From AC-56 sp963798705 (GTDB lineage Bacteria > Actinomycetota > Thermoleophilia > Solirubrobacterales > 70-9): a stretch of 64,000 nucleotides of DNA. This document shows, one piece after another, positions 1 through 8,621 of this stretch. A model generated the notes under the pieces. The model was not told where the DNA came from, ran no database searches, and saw only the letters and a list, made by a program, of their open reading frames with translations. Every line of letters begins with the position of its first letter. Within the stretch, counting starts at the first letter, position 1. The stretch is from the NCBI GenBank assembly GCA_963798705.1, contig CAWCTW010000005.1, positions 62,001 through 126,000 of the forward strand, written 5' to 3'. Both the position numbers and the translations under genes were made by a program.

Positions 1-172
1 GGTGATCGACCTGGGCGGAGGTGATTCCTTCCTCGGTCAGGTCTTCGTGGTCTTCGCCTGGGTTGCGCTCTGGGCGCCCGCCTACCGGATCATCACGGCG
101 GCGTCTTTTCGCCTCGCCCGCAAGTACTTCGCCGAGCTCGCGGGGGCCGAGGTAAGGGTGTACTGGGACTAG
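1..172 (+). CDS. C-terminal end of an unidentified membrane protein (5' end outside window)
   Basis: An open frame (codons from base 2) runs from the left edge to a TAG at 170-172 and gives about 56 residues. The first half is hydrophobic and aromatic (QVFVVFAWVALWAPAYRI), consistent with a membrane segment, and is followed by a basic stretch and a short polar tail. The family cannot be recognised from this fragment. Its stop codon is the first part of the long palindrome that separates it from the convergent peptidase gene. Confidence 0.5.
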   Translation, partial: VIDLGGGDSFLGQVFVVFAWVALWAPAYRIITAASFRLARKYFAELAGAEVRVYWD

Positions 173-335
173 TGGTGCCTCTCATGACGTTCGACCGGAA
201 ATGACGAGGTCCAGGCGCCGCCAGGCAAGGACGCAGGGAGCCCGAATAGCAGCGCTATTCGGGCGACTGAGGACGCAGCATGGCGGCGATCTGGGGCCGT
301 CATTTCCGGTCAGGCGTTGTGAGAGGCACCACTAG
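169..335. repeat. 167-bp imperfect palindrome between convergent genes
   Basis: The segment is an imperfect palindrome centred on base 252. The outer arms CTAGTGGTGCCTCTCA (169-184) and TGAGAGGCACCACTAG (320-335) are perfect complements and contain the stop codons of both flanking genes. Further in, CCGGAAATGACG pairs with CGTCATTTCCGG. The core is CCCGAATAGC (241-250), a 3-nt loop, then GCTATTCGGG (254-263). An 8-bp direct repeat GGACGCAG lies on each side of the core (229-236 and 271-278) and is not paired in the palindrome. It could be a bidirectional terminator, a MITE/REP-like element or a structured RNA. No T-tract is present, so a classic terminator is less likely. Confidence 0.8.
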
Positions 336-1385
336 CGCGTCAGGTCCAGGTCCGATGCGAGCGAGGTCGCGAACCCGGCGAGCAGCTCGATCGTCGCCTC
401 CACGTCGCCCAGGTCGACCAGCTCGACCGGCGAGTGCATGTAGCGCAGGGGGATCGAGACGAGCCCGGCGGGGATGCCAGCCCGCGAAATCTGGATCGAA
501 TCGGCGTCTGTATGCGTGGCGCGGCCCGACGCTTCGATCGTGTATGGGATGTCGTTCTTCTCCGCAGTCTCGACGAGGAGCTCGAAGATCCCCGGAGACA
601 GGATCGCGCCGCGGCCGATCACTGGGCCGGAGCCGAGGTGGTGGCTCCCCTGCTCTTTTTCTTCGATGCCGGGGGCGTCGGTAGCGTGCGTGACGTCGAC
701 CGCGATGGCCAGGTCGGGCTCGAGCGAGAACGACGTCGTGAGCGCGCCCTTGGAGCCGATCTCCTCCTGGACAGCGGCCACAGCGGCCATCCGGCCCTTC
801 AGGTCGCCGCCGTCGGCGACCCGCCGGAGCGCCTCGAGCGCGACGTAGACGCCGAGGCGGTTGTCGAGGCACCGCGACACGAGCCTGCCGTCGGAGAGCG
901 GCAGCGGATCGGCGGCGATGACGGCCGAGTCGCCGATCCGCACGCGCTCGAGCGCCTGCTCGCCGTCGGCCGCACCGATGTCGATGTGCATGTCGCGAAG
1001 CTCCGCGACCTTCTTGCGCTGCTCGTCGCGCAGCAGATGGATGGGCTTGCGCCCGATCACTCCGGCACGGCCCGTCCTTGGACTGGATCCGGACCCGCTG
1101 TCCGACCAGGATCTGGGGGTCCCAGCCGCCGATCGGCCCGAAGTACAGGAACCCCTTCTCGTCGACGTGCGTGACGACGAGCCCGATCTCGTCGACGTGG
1201 CCCACGATGGCGAACAGCGGCCCCGCGTCCTCGTCGCCGATTCTGGCCACCGTGGAGCCGAGCGAGTCACTCGTCACTGTCGCGAACGAAGCGGCATCGC
1301 GCCAGACCTCGTTCGCCGGACCCTCGTAGCCCGAGGGCCCGGGAGCGCCGAGCAGATCCCGGAGCAGCTGTGGCGTCTCGCTCAC
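332..1385 (-). pseudogene. M42-family metallo-aminopeptidase, frameshifted
   Basis: Two minus-strand frames together give one M42 peptidase (dinuclear-metal aminopeptidase/endoglucanase M type). The N-terminal part starts at GTG 1385 (VSETPQLLRDLLG) and carries the first metal His in GHVDEIG. Near 1065-1078 the reading frame shifts, and the rest continues with the metal Asp (CLDNRLG), the catalytic Glu pair (VQEEIGSKG), a further Asp (AVDVTHATD) and the last His (ATHTDADS). All expected metal ligands are present, so apart from the shift it looks like a complete family member of about 350 residues. A single inserted base or a 2-nt deletion would explain it. The original frame stays open to the far end because of the high GC, so an unshifted product would have a meaningless second half. 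Sequencing error is possible. It is divergent from kup with a 74-bp gap. Confidence 0.8.
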
Positions 1386-1459
1386 GTCTTTACGAAACCT
1401 ATACGGCGAGGCACGGATTCTCGCCGCCGGCTTAACGCGCCCCGATTCAGGATGCTCAC

Positions 1460-3515
1460 ATGGCTGATCAGGTCTCGATCGGAACGGCCCCCAAGCGCCC
1501 CGGCGACAAGCGGGTTCTGCACGAGGCGGCGCACAAGCTCGGTCACCGGGTACCACCCGGGCTCGATGCCCCCGAGGAGGAATCGGAGGCCGTCAAGAGA
1601 CGCTTCGACGCGCTCCGGGAGGCGGATCGCGACGTCGTCGCCCACGCTGGCCGGACCGTGCTGGCTCTCGGTGCCCTCGGGGTCGTGTACGGCGACATCG
1701 GCACGAGCCCGCTCTACACCGAGCAGGTGATCTTCACCAGCCACAAGGCGGCGGCGCACGCGAGCGTGGCCGGTGTCTACGGGGTCGTCTCGTTGATCTT
1801 CTGGGCCCTGATGATCGTCGTCTCGATCAAGTACGCCGGCTTCATCATGCGCGCCCACAACCGCGGCGACGGGGGGATCATGGCGCTGGCCGCGCTGCTG
1901 CAGCGGAACCGAGTGGTTCATGGCGTGGCCCTAGTGACCCTCGGGATCTTCGGCGCCGCCCTGTTCTTCGCCGACGGGATCATCACGCCCTCGATCTCGG
2001 TCCTGGGGTCACTTCAGGGCCTCAAGGTCGCGGCGCCAGAGCTTTCACATCTCGTGGTTCCGCTGTCCGTGGGGATCCTCGTCGCACTCTTCCTCCTCCA
2101 GCGACGAGGATCGGGGGCGATCGGATGGCTGTTCGGGCCCGTGATCCTGCTCTGGTTCGGCGCGATCGGGCTCCTGGGGCTGAGCCAGGTCGTCAAGGAC
2201 CCGGCGGTCCTTGAGGCCCTGTCTCCCACGTGGGGCGCCCAGTTCCTGTTCAGCAACGGCGTCGCGGGCTACCTCGCACTCGGCGGCGTGGTGCTCGCGG
2301 TGACCGGCGCCGAGGCGTTGTACGCCGATCGCGGCCACTTCGGGGCCGCGCCCATCCGGCTCGGTTGGTTCGGTGTCGCGCTCCCCGCGCTGATGCTGAA
2401 CTACCTGGGACAGGGCGTACTGATCCTGCACGATCCGAGCACCGCCGCGAACCCGTTCTACCTGATGGTTCCGGGCTGGGCCCAGTACCCGATGCTCTTC
2501 CTGGCCACCGCGGCGACGATCATCGCGTCGCAGGCGGCGATCTCGGGTTCGTTCTCGGTTGCGCGCCAGGCCATGCAGCTCGGCTTCCTGCCTCGGCTGA
2601 CGATCCGCCACCCGTCGAAGGTCGAGGGCCAAATCTACGTCCCGATCATCAACTGGGCGCTGTGCGTGGGCGTCGTTGCGCTGACGCTCGTGTTCCAGTC
2701 GGCGGACCGGCTCGGGGACATCTACGGCGTCGCGGTCACGGCGACCTTCGTCCTGAACACCGTGCTCTTCCTAGCTGTCGCACGTCTCCTTTGGAGCACG
2801 GCCAAGTGGAAGCTCGCCCTCGTCGGCACTCTCTTCCTGACCGTCGAGCTCGCGTTCTTCAGCGCCAACATCGCGAAGGTCGAGCATGGTGCGTGGCTGT
2901 CGCTTGCGATCGCGACCGTCCTGTCGCTCGTGATGGTCAACTGGAAGCGAGGGCAGACGGTGGTGACCCGGAACCGCACCGCCAAGGAGGGGCCTCTGAC
3001 GGATTTCCTCGACGGCCTCCCGGCCAAGAAGCCGCCACTGGTTCGAGTGCCCGGGGTCGCCGTGTTCCTGAGCCCGTCGAAGGAGACCACGCCGTTGGCG
3101 CTGAGGGCCGAGGTCGAGTATACGAACACCTTCCACGAGCGGGTTCTGATGGTCTCGGTCGACCAGGTCAGCATCCCTCAGGTCGACGAAGACGAGCGCT
3201 TCACGGTCGAGCGGCTTGGCGGACGGGTCACGGTCTGGCACGTGACGATCAGGATCGGCTACCAGGAGAAGCTCAACGTTCCCGCGGCTCTACGGCTGTG
3301 TCGCAGGCAGGGGCTTGCTCGAACGCAACCTGGACCTCGAGCATGCCAAGTACTTCCTTTCGCGAATCACCGTCGCACCGGCCGACGCCTCGCCGCTGGG
3401 CCTCTGGCGCAAGAGGCTCTTCATCGCGATGGCCCGCAACGCGGCAAGCCCGATCGAGGCGTTCCGGCTGCCCAGGGAGAGCACCGTGATCATCGGTTCG
3501 CAGGTTGCCCTCTGA
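1460..3515 (+). CDS. kup: KUP-family potassium uptake permease, frameshifted near the C-terminus
   Basis: This is a KUP/HAK/KT-type K+ transporter that acts in the cytoplasmic membrane, probably as a K+/H+ symporter. The family motif GVVYGDIGTSPLYT sits near residue 75, after a longer than usual hydrophilic N-terminus, and about 12 hydrophobic segments follow to about residue 490. The start ATG 1460 has AGGA 7 nt upstream. Near 3308-3314, in a GGGG run, the frame changes. The conserved C-terminal cytoplasmic tail (LLERNLDLEHAKYFLSRI ... VIIGSQVAL) lies in the next frame and stops at 3515, whereas the original frame runs on to 3601 as nonsense. One extra G explains this, either an error or a recent mutation. 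A KdpE/KdpD-like pair lies convergent and just downstream, which fits a K+-homeostasis locus. Confidence 0.88.
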
Positions 3516-3541
3516 CCCCGGACGCGGTGGACGCGGAGCGC

Positions 3542-4228
3542 TCAGTCGTCGCGCAGCCGGTAGCCGACGCCGGATTCGGTGATCACGTATCGAGGCCGTG
3601 AGGGATCCGGCTCGATCTTCGAGCGGATGTGTGCGACGTGGACCCGCAGGTAGTGAGTCTCGTTCTCGAAGCCGGGGCCCCAGACCTCATGGAGGAGCTG
3701 GCGGTGGGTCACGAGCTTTCCACGATGCCGGGTGAGCACGCGCAGGAGGTCGAACTCGATCGGCGTGAGGTGGACCATCTTGCCGCCGCTCGTGACCTGG
3801 CGCGCCTCGAGGTCGACCTGCAGGTCGCCGATCTGGATCACCGGCTCGCCTTCGTCGCCCACGCGGCGAAGGGTCGCCCGAAGGCGGGCGAGCAGCTCGT
3901 CGGTCCCGAACGGCTTGGTGATGTAGTCGTCGGCTCCGGCGTCCAGCGCCCGGACCTTCTCACGCTCGTCGCCGACCGCGGAGAGCACGATGATCGGCAG
4001 GCCGCTCCAGCGGCGAACCTCCTCGCACACCTCGACCCCGGAGCCGTCCGGCAGGATCAGGTCGAGCACCATGGCGTCCGGGGGGCGGACGGCAACGGCG
4101 TCGAGCGCCTCCTGCTTGGTCCCGGCCTGCTGGGTCGCGTACCCGGCACCCCGCAGGATCACCTTGAGGGCGCGGACGATCTGGGGCTCGTCGTCGACGA
4201 CCAGGACGCGCTGGCCGTCGGTGCTCAC
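3542..4228 (-). CDS. kdpE: KdpE-like OmpR-family response regulator
   Basis: The 228-residue protein has a receiver domain (acidic pair D12-D13, phospho-acceptor D56 in VLDLILPDG, K105 in YITKPFG) and a C-terminal winged-helix DNA-binding domain (about 130-226, LTPIEFDLLRVLTRH ... YRLRD). The sequence closely resembles KdpE, the regulator of high-affinity K+ uptake. It overlaps its partner kinase gene by 4 nt (ATGA at 4225-4228), so the two are translationally coupled. No kdpFABC genes are in the window. The nearest K+ transporter is the convergent kup. Confidence 0.88.
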   Translation of the reverse strand: MSTDGQRVLVVDDEPQIVRALKVILRGAGYATQQAGTKQEALDAVAVRPPDAMVLDLILPDGSGVEVCEEVRRWSGLPIIVLSAVGDEREKVRALDAGADDYITKPFGTDELLARLRATLRRVGDEGEPVIQIGDLQVDLEARQVTSGGKMVHLTPIEFDLLRVLTRHRGKLVTHRQLLHEVWGPGFENETHYLRVHVAHIRSKIEPDPSRPRYVITESGVGYRLRDD

Positions 4229-5637
4229 CGCGCCTCTACGGGCTGGGGCGCCAGCGGAAACGTCACCGCGAACGTGCTGCCCTTGCCAGCCGTGCCCTGG
4301 AGGCTGATCTCGGCGCCGTTCGCCTCGACCAGTCCACGGCAGATGGCGAGGCCGAGCCCGGATCCCTGGGTGGCGCCGGAGCCGCGGACGAACGGCTCGA
4401 AGATCTCGCCGCGCCGCGAGGTCGGGATCCCCGGCCCGGAGTCGATCACGCGAACCGTGACCCTCCCGCCACCCGCGCCGCCGCTCACCCGGACCGGCGC
4501 GCCGTCGGGCGAGAACTTGACGGCGTTCTCCAGCAGGTTGGAGAAGACGCGCTCGAGCTGCGCTGCGTCAGCGCGAACGAATGGCAGGTCCGTAGGAATG
4601 TCCAGCTCTATGCGGTGGCCGCCGAAACGTAGCTCGACCTGCTCGGCGGCCCGGGCGACGGCGTCGGCGAGGTCGCACCAGTCCGTGCGCGGGTTGACGG
4701 CCCCTGCCTCGATTCGCGACAGGTCGAGCAGGTCATCGACCATCCGGGCCAGGCGGGCCGATTCCGCCTCGATGGTCTCCAGCAGCCCGGCGTGGTCCTG
4801 GGGCGAGAGCGCCTCCTGGCGCAGGCCGCTCGCGGCGGTGGTGATGGCGGTCAGGGGCGAGCGGAGATCGTGCGAGATCGCGTGGAGCAGCGAGGTCTTG
4901 GTCGCGTCCGCTCGGCGCGTCGCCTCGGCCGCCGCCGAGCGCTCGGCAAGGCGCTCGCGCTCGCGCGCGAGGTCGATGAGGCGAGCCAGCGCCTGCGCCA
5001 GGCGCTCGAGGCTCGCGCGGTCCCAACCCGCCTCGGGCCGTCCGTAGAGCCACCCGGGGCGCGTGGCCGGAATCCGCACCGCGATCTCTCCGGACTCGGC
5101 GTCGGGCGCGGCGGTGAGCCCCGCGCGGACGGCACGAGGCACGGTCGTGCCGGAACCATCGCCCATGCGCTCGAGCTGGGCGGCGACGTTCTCGCCGGCC
5201 AGCAGGGAGGAGGCCGCCTGCGCGAGGATCATCGCCTCGCGCTCGCGCGCGGAGGCCAGCAGGGCGCGCCGCTCGGCTTCGCCGGTCTGGGCGCGGGCCG
5301 TCGCCGCCAGCCGGCCGACGACGAGGGCCACGACGAGGAAGACGAGCAGGGCCACGACATTCTGCGAGTCGGCGATCGTCAGCCGGTAGCGCGGATCGAT
5401 GAAGAAGAAGTTGAGCGCCAGGACGCTGACGACCGCGGTGGCGAGGGCGGCCACCTGTCCACGGCGAACCGCGATCAGCAGGACGGCAAGGAGATAGAGG
5501 ACGCCGAGGCCCGTGACCGGTGCCACCTGGTCGAGCAGCGCGACAGCGCCGGTGATGATCGCGACGGAGGCGAGGATCTCGGCCGCGACCACAGCAATCC
5601 TTGCCGCGTCGATGCGATGTGCACTGTCCGCGTCCAT
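4225..5637 (-). CDS. KdpD-like sensor histidine kinase lacking the cytoplasmic KdpD/Usp input domains
   Basis: The 470-residue kinase begins with four closely spaced membrane segments (about 13-110) that match the DUF4118 module of KdpD. A helical linker and GAF-like remnant follow. The HisKA domain has phospho-acceptor H256 (ISHDLRSPLTAI), and the HATPase domain has the N-box (LLENAVKFS), VIDSGPGIP and GSGLGLAIC. Classical KdpD is about 900 residues, with an N-terminal KdpD and universal-stress domain. These are absent, so the protein corresponds to the C-terminal half, a form seen in many actinobacteria. It is the first gene of the kinase-regulator pair and overlaps the regulator by 4 nt. 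Potassium or turgor sensing is inferred from similarity and from kup nearby. Confidence 0.85.
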   Translation of the reverse strand: MDADSAHRIDAARIAVVAAEILASVAIITGAVALLDQVAPVTGLGVLYLLAVLLIAVRRGQVAALATAVVSVLALNFFFIDPRYRLTIADSQNVVALLVFLVVALVVGRLAATARAQTGEAERRALLASAREREAMILAQAASSLLAGENVAAQLERMGDGSGTTVPRAVRAGLTAAPDAESGEIAVRIPATRPGWLYGRPEAGWDRASLERLAQALARLIDLARERERLAERSAAAEATRRADATKTSLLHAISHDLRSPLTAITTAASGLRQEALSPQDHAGLLETIEAESARLARMVDDLLDLSRIEAGAVNPRTDWCDLADAVARAAEQVELRFGGHRIELDIPTDLPFVRADAAQLERVFSNLLENAVKFSPDGAPVRVSGGAGGGRVTVRVIDSGPGIPTSRRGEIFEPFVRGSGATQGSGLGLAICRGLVEANGAEISLQGTAGKGSTFAVTFPLAPQPVEAR

Positions 5638-5686
5638 CGCCTCATTCAGTGTAGGTCGGGCACGGGCCGGGTCGAGCGGCCCCGAC

Positions 5687-6985
5687 TCAGCTCGTGACGG
5701 GCTCGCCCGTATCCGCCACGCGCTCGATCAGGTCGGCCGCGCGGACGTTCCCGGGATTGTCTTGCAGTCGCTTGGAGACCTCGTCCAGCTTCGGGCGAAG
5801 CGCGGTCTCGCCAAGGAGCCCGTCGATCGCGGAGGCGATCTCGGCGTCGGTGAACGAGTACGTCGCCAGGCGCTCGCCGAAGCCGGTCTCGTGGACGCGC
5901 TGGGCGTTGTCGTGCTGGTCCCAGAAGATCGGCAGCAGCACCATCGGCTTGCCGTGGTGCATGCACTCGGTGACCGTGTTGTTGCCGCCGTGCGTGATCA
6001 CCAGGTCGACGTGCGGCAGCACCGAGACCTGGGGAAGGAACTCGGCGCCGGCCATGTTGGGCGCCAGCTCGTAGGCCTCGTGCTGGGGGCCCTTGGACAC
6101 GATGTAGCGGTGCGGCGTCTTCGCCAGGGACTCGACCAGACGCTCCATGAGCGGGACGTCGGCGGAGCCGAGCGAGCCGAGGCTCAGGTAGATCAGCGCG
6201 CCCTCGCCGCCGGCCAGCTCGTCCGGGATGCTCCACGGCGCGTCGCTTCCGCGGACGCTGGACTCGAGGTTGTGCCAGGTGGGGCCGAGCGGGCGCGACC
6301 GGGGGTAGTCGAGCTCACGCGGGTAGAGGTAGAGGTTGAGCCAAGGGGAGATGTGGATGAGCTCGCCGTCGGGGAGGGGCGGCGCCCCGCGCTCCCGGCA
6401 GAACTCGTCGAACTCGGCGCGCATGCCCTCGATCGCGCGCCCATACTCCGCGCGGAACGCCTCCCACTCGGCGTCGTCGTCGAGAGGAAGGCCCGAGTAC
6501 GGCGGTGGCAGGGCGCGGTCCTTCAGCTCCAGGGGATTGCAGGAGGCGATCCGCACCCACGGTCGTCCGCAGGCCGGAAGCGCGGGAAACGAGCAGACGT
6601 TGTCCTCGACGATGGCGTCGGGCTCGAGCTCGTGGAAGATCTCGGCGAGCCGCTCGTCTACGTATCGAGCGCCGTCGAGCAGCGCGCCGAACGTCGGCGC
6701 GATGAACTCGCGGAGCTGGTCGAAGGTCGACTTGCGGAAGACCGGCGCGGTGTCGCGGATGAAGTCCTTCCAGAACTGTCCCGGCTCCTCCTCCTGCTCG
6801 GAGAGAGGGCCGAGGCGCATGAGCCGCTCCTCGAAGCCCTTCTCCTCGAGGGTGCCGGCAAACGACTCCTCGATGACGAACACCACGCGGTGGCCGCGGT
6901 CGCGCAGGACCTCGCCGATCCCCACGCAGTTGTTGGTGGGGCCGAAGGCGCCCTCCGGGAAGAAGATGACCGTCTTCTCGCTCAC
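5687..6985 (-). CDS. Family 1 (MGT/UGT-like) glycosyltransferase
   Basis: The 432-residue soluble protein has a GT-B fold layout. The N-terminal half is an acceptor domain that starts VIFFPEGAFGPTNNCVGI. The C-terminal donor domain has LIYLSLGSLGS at about 258, the GT1 donor-site region ITHGGNNTVTECMHHGKP at about 331, and FWDQHDNAQRV. These resemble macrolide and UDP-glucuronosyl transferases that move sugar from a nucleotide donor to a small lipophilic acceptor. The acceptor cannot be deduced. The gene stands alone between the KdpD-like kinase and a carboxyltransferase, all on the minus strand. A second GT1 gene is cut by the right edge of the window. Confidence 0.82.
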   Translation of the reverse strand: MSEKTVIFFPEGAFGPTNNCVGIGEVLRDRGHRVVFVIEESFAGTLEEKGFEERLMRLGPLSEQEEEPGQFWKDFIRDTAPVFRKSTFDQLREFIAPTFGALLDGARYVDERLAEIFHELEPDAIVEDNVCSFPALPACGRPWVRIASCNPLELKDRALPPPYSGLPLDDDAEWEAFRAEYGRAIEGMRAEFDEFCRERGAPPLPDGELIHISPWLNLYLYPRELDYPRSRPLGPTWHNLESSVRGSDAPWSIPDELAGGEGALIYLSLGSLGSADVPLMERLVESLAKTPHRYIVSKGPQHEAYELAPNMAGAEFLPQVSVLPHVDLVITHGGNNTVTECMHHGKPMVLLPIFWDQHDNAQRVHETGFGERLATYSFTDAEIASAIDGLLGETALRPKLDEVSKRLQDNPGNVRAADLIERVADTGEPVTS

Positions 6986-7016
6986 CGAGCGGGCAGCCTA
7001 TCCGGCACCATGGCGC

Positions 7017-8603
7017 CTACGGTCGCGGCCCCCGGGACTTCGGGCCGTCCGTGAGCTCGTAGCGCACCAGCTCGTGAGCGCGGGTGGCCCAATCGCAGAG
7101 CAGAGGACGGGTGTCGCGCGGATCGATGATCTCCTCGACCGAGAAGCGCTCGGCGGTGCGAAAGGGCGAGCGCACGGCGTTCAGGCGGGCCTCGATCTCC
7201 GCTCGCAGCGCGGCGGGGTCGTCGGCGGCCTCCAGCTCGCGACGGTAGGCGGCCTCCAGGCCGCCGGCGATCGGCAGCGACCCCCAGTCCCCTGAGGGCC
7301 ACGCGTAGCGCAGGTTGAGTCGCGAGCCGTCACCGTGCCCCGCGCCGGCGACGCCGTACACCTTGCGCACCAGGACCGACACCCACGGGACCCTCGCCTG
7401 GTGAACCGCGTAGAGCGCCCGCGCCCCGCGGCGGATCGTCCCGGCCCGCTCGGCCTCGGTGCCGATCAGGAACCCCGGCTGGTCGACGAAGTTGGCCACC
7501 GGCAGGTGGAACTGATCGCACAGGTCGGCGAATCGGGCGAGCTTCTCCGACGCGTCGGCGGTCAGGCCGCCGGCGTAGTGCATGGGGTCGGAGGCCAGCA
7601 CGCCGATCGGCCGGCCGTCGAGGCGCGCGAGCGCCGTGATCAGCGAGGGGCCGAAGCGGGCGCCGATCTCGAAGATCGAGCCACGGTCGAGGACCGCTTC
7701 GAGCACGCGGCGCATCTTGTAGGTGCGCCGTGGGTCATGGGGGACGATCTCGATCAGGCCGTCGTCACGGCGGTCGGGTGGGTCGGTGGATGGGAGAAGG
7801 GGCGGCGCCTCCCAGACGTTGTCGGGGAGGTAGCTCAGGAAGCGGCGGAGCTGGGCGAGGGCGTCCTCCTCGTCCTCGGCCTCGTTGTCGACGGCGCCGG
7901 CCCTGGTCTGCGTGCGCGACCCGCCGAGCTCCTCCTTGTCGGGCGACTCCCCCATGGAAGCGGCCACCACCGGGGGCCCGGCGACGAAGAGCTGGGCGGT
8001 GCCCCGCACGATCACCGAGAAGTGCGAGCTGGCGACCCGGGCCGCGCCGAGGCCGGCGACCGGGCCAAGCGCGGCCGCCAGGACCGGGACGATCGAGTGG
8101 TTGCGGACCACGAGGTCGAATCCCGGCAGCGGCGGCACGTAGGTGAACCCCATCTGCTCGAGCGTCTTGACGCTGCCCCCGCCGCCGGTCCCGTCGACCA
8201 GGCGCACGAGCGGGAGCCGCAGGTCGTGGGCCATCCGCTCCGCGTAGATCGCCTTCTGCCAGATGGCGGCGTCGGCAGCGCCGCCGCGGACCGTGAAGTC
8301 GTCCCCCTGCAGGATCGCCCGGCGCCCGTCGATCCGGCCCTGGCCGATCACGACGTTGGCCGGCAGGAAGTCGCTCAGCTCACCCTCCTCGTCGTAGGTG
8401 CCCTGGCCGGCGAGCATGCCCGTCTCGTGGAACGTGCCCTGGTCGAAGAGGCGCTCGGCTCGTTCGCGGACCGTCAGGCGACCGGTCGCGTGCTGGCGCT
8501 CGACCCGCTCGGCGCCGCCCATGCGCCGGGCGAGCTCCTCGCGGCGGCGAAGCTCGGCGACCTCGGCCTCCCAGCCGGGCTCCTCCTTTCGAGGCTCCTC
8601 CAT
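7017..8603 (-). CDS. Acyl-CoA carboxyltransferase (PccB/AccD-type beta subunit)
   Basis: The 528-residue protein has the two crotonase-like halves of a biotin-dependent carboxyltransferase. The N-terminal half includes RMGGAERVERQHATGRLTVR and ILQGDDFTVRGG. The second half includes PIGVLASDPMHYAGGLT and NFVDQPGFLIGTEAE. Such subunits transfer carboxyl from carboxybiotin to an acyl-CoA such as propionyl- or methylcrotonyl-CoA. No biotin-carboxylase subunit is adjacent, so the substrate is unknown. A second, shorter carboxyltransferase lies in the lipid operon at 24520-25944. Confidence 0.87.
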   Translation of the reverse strand: MEEPRKEEPGWEAEVAELRRREELARRMGGAERVERQHATGRLTVRERAERLFDQGTFHETGMLAGQGTYDEEGELSDFLPANVVIGQGRIDGRRAILQGDDFTVRGGAADAAIWQKAIYAERMAHDLRLPLVRLVDGTGGGGSVKTLEQMGFTYVPPLPGFDLVVRNHSIVPVLAAALGPVAGLGAARVASSHFSVIVRGTAQLFVAGPPVVAASMGESPDKEELGGSRTQTRAGAVDNEAEDEEDALAQLRRFLSYLPDNVWEAPPLLPSTDPPDRRDDGLIEIVPHDPRRTYKMRRVLEAVLDRGSIFEIGARFGPSLITALARLDGRPIGVLASDPMHYAGGLTADASEKLARFADLCDQFHLPVANFVDQPGFLIGTEAERAGTIRRGARALYAVHQARVPWVSVLVRKVYGVAGAGHGDGSRLNLRYAWPSGDWGSLPIAGGLEAAYRRELEAADDPAALRAEIEARLNAVRSPFRTAERFSVEEIIDPRDTRPLLCDWATRAHELVRYELTDGPKSRGPRP

Positions 8604-8621
8604 GCGGGCCGAACGCTACCG

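Noticed and set aside
300..1556. A 418-codon minus-strand ORF as a complete novel protein.
   Set aside because: Only its N-terminal third is M42-like; the rest is the wrong frame of the same gene after the frameshift.
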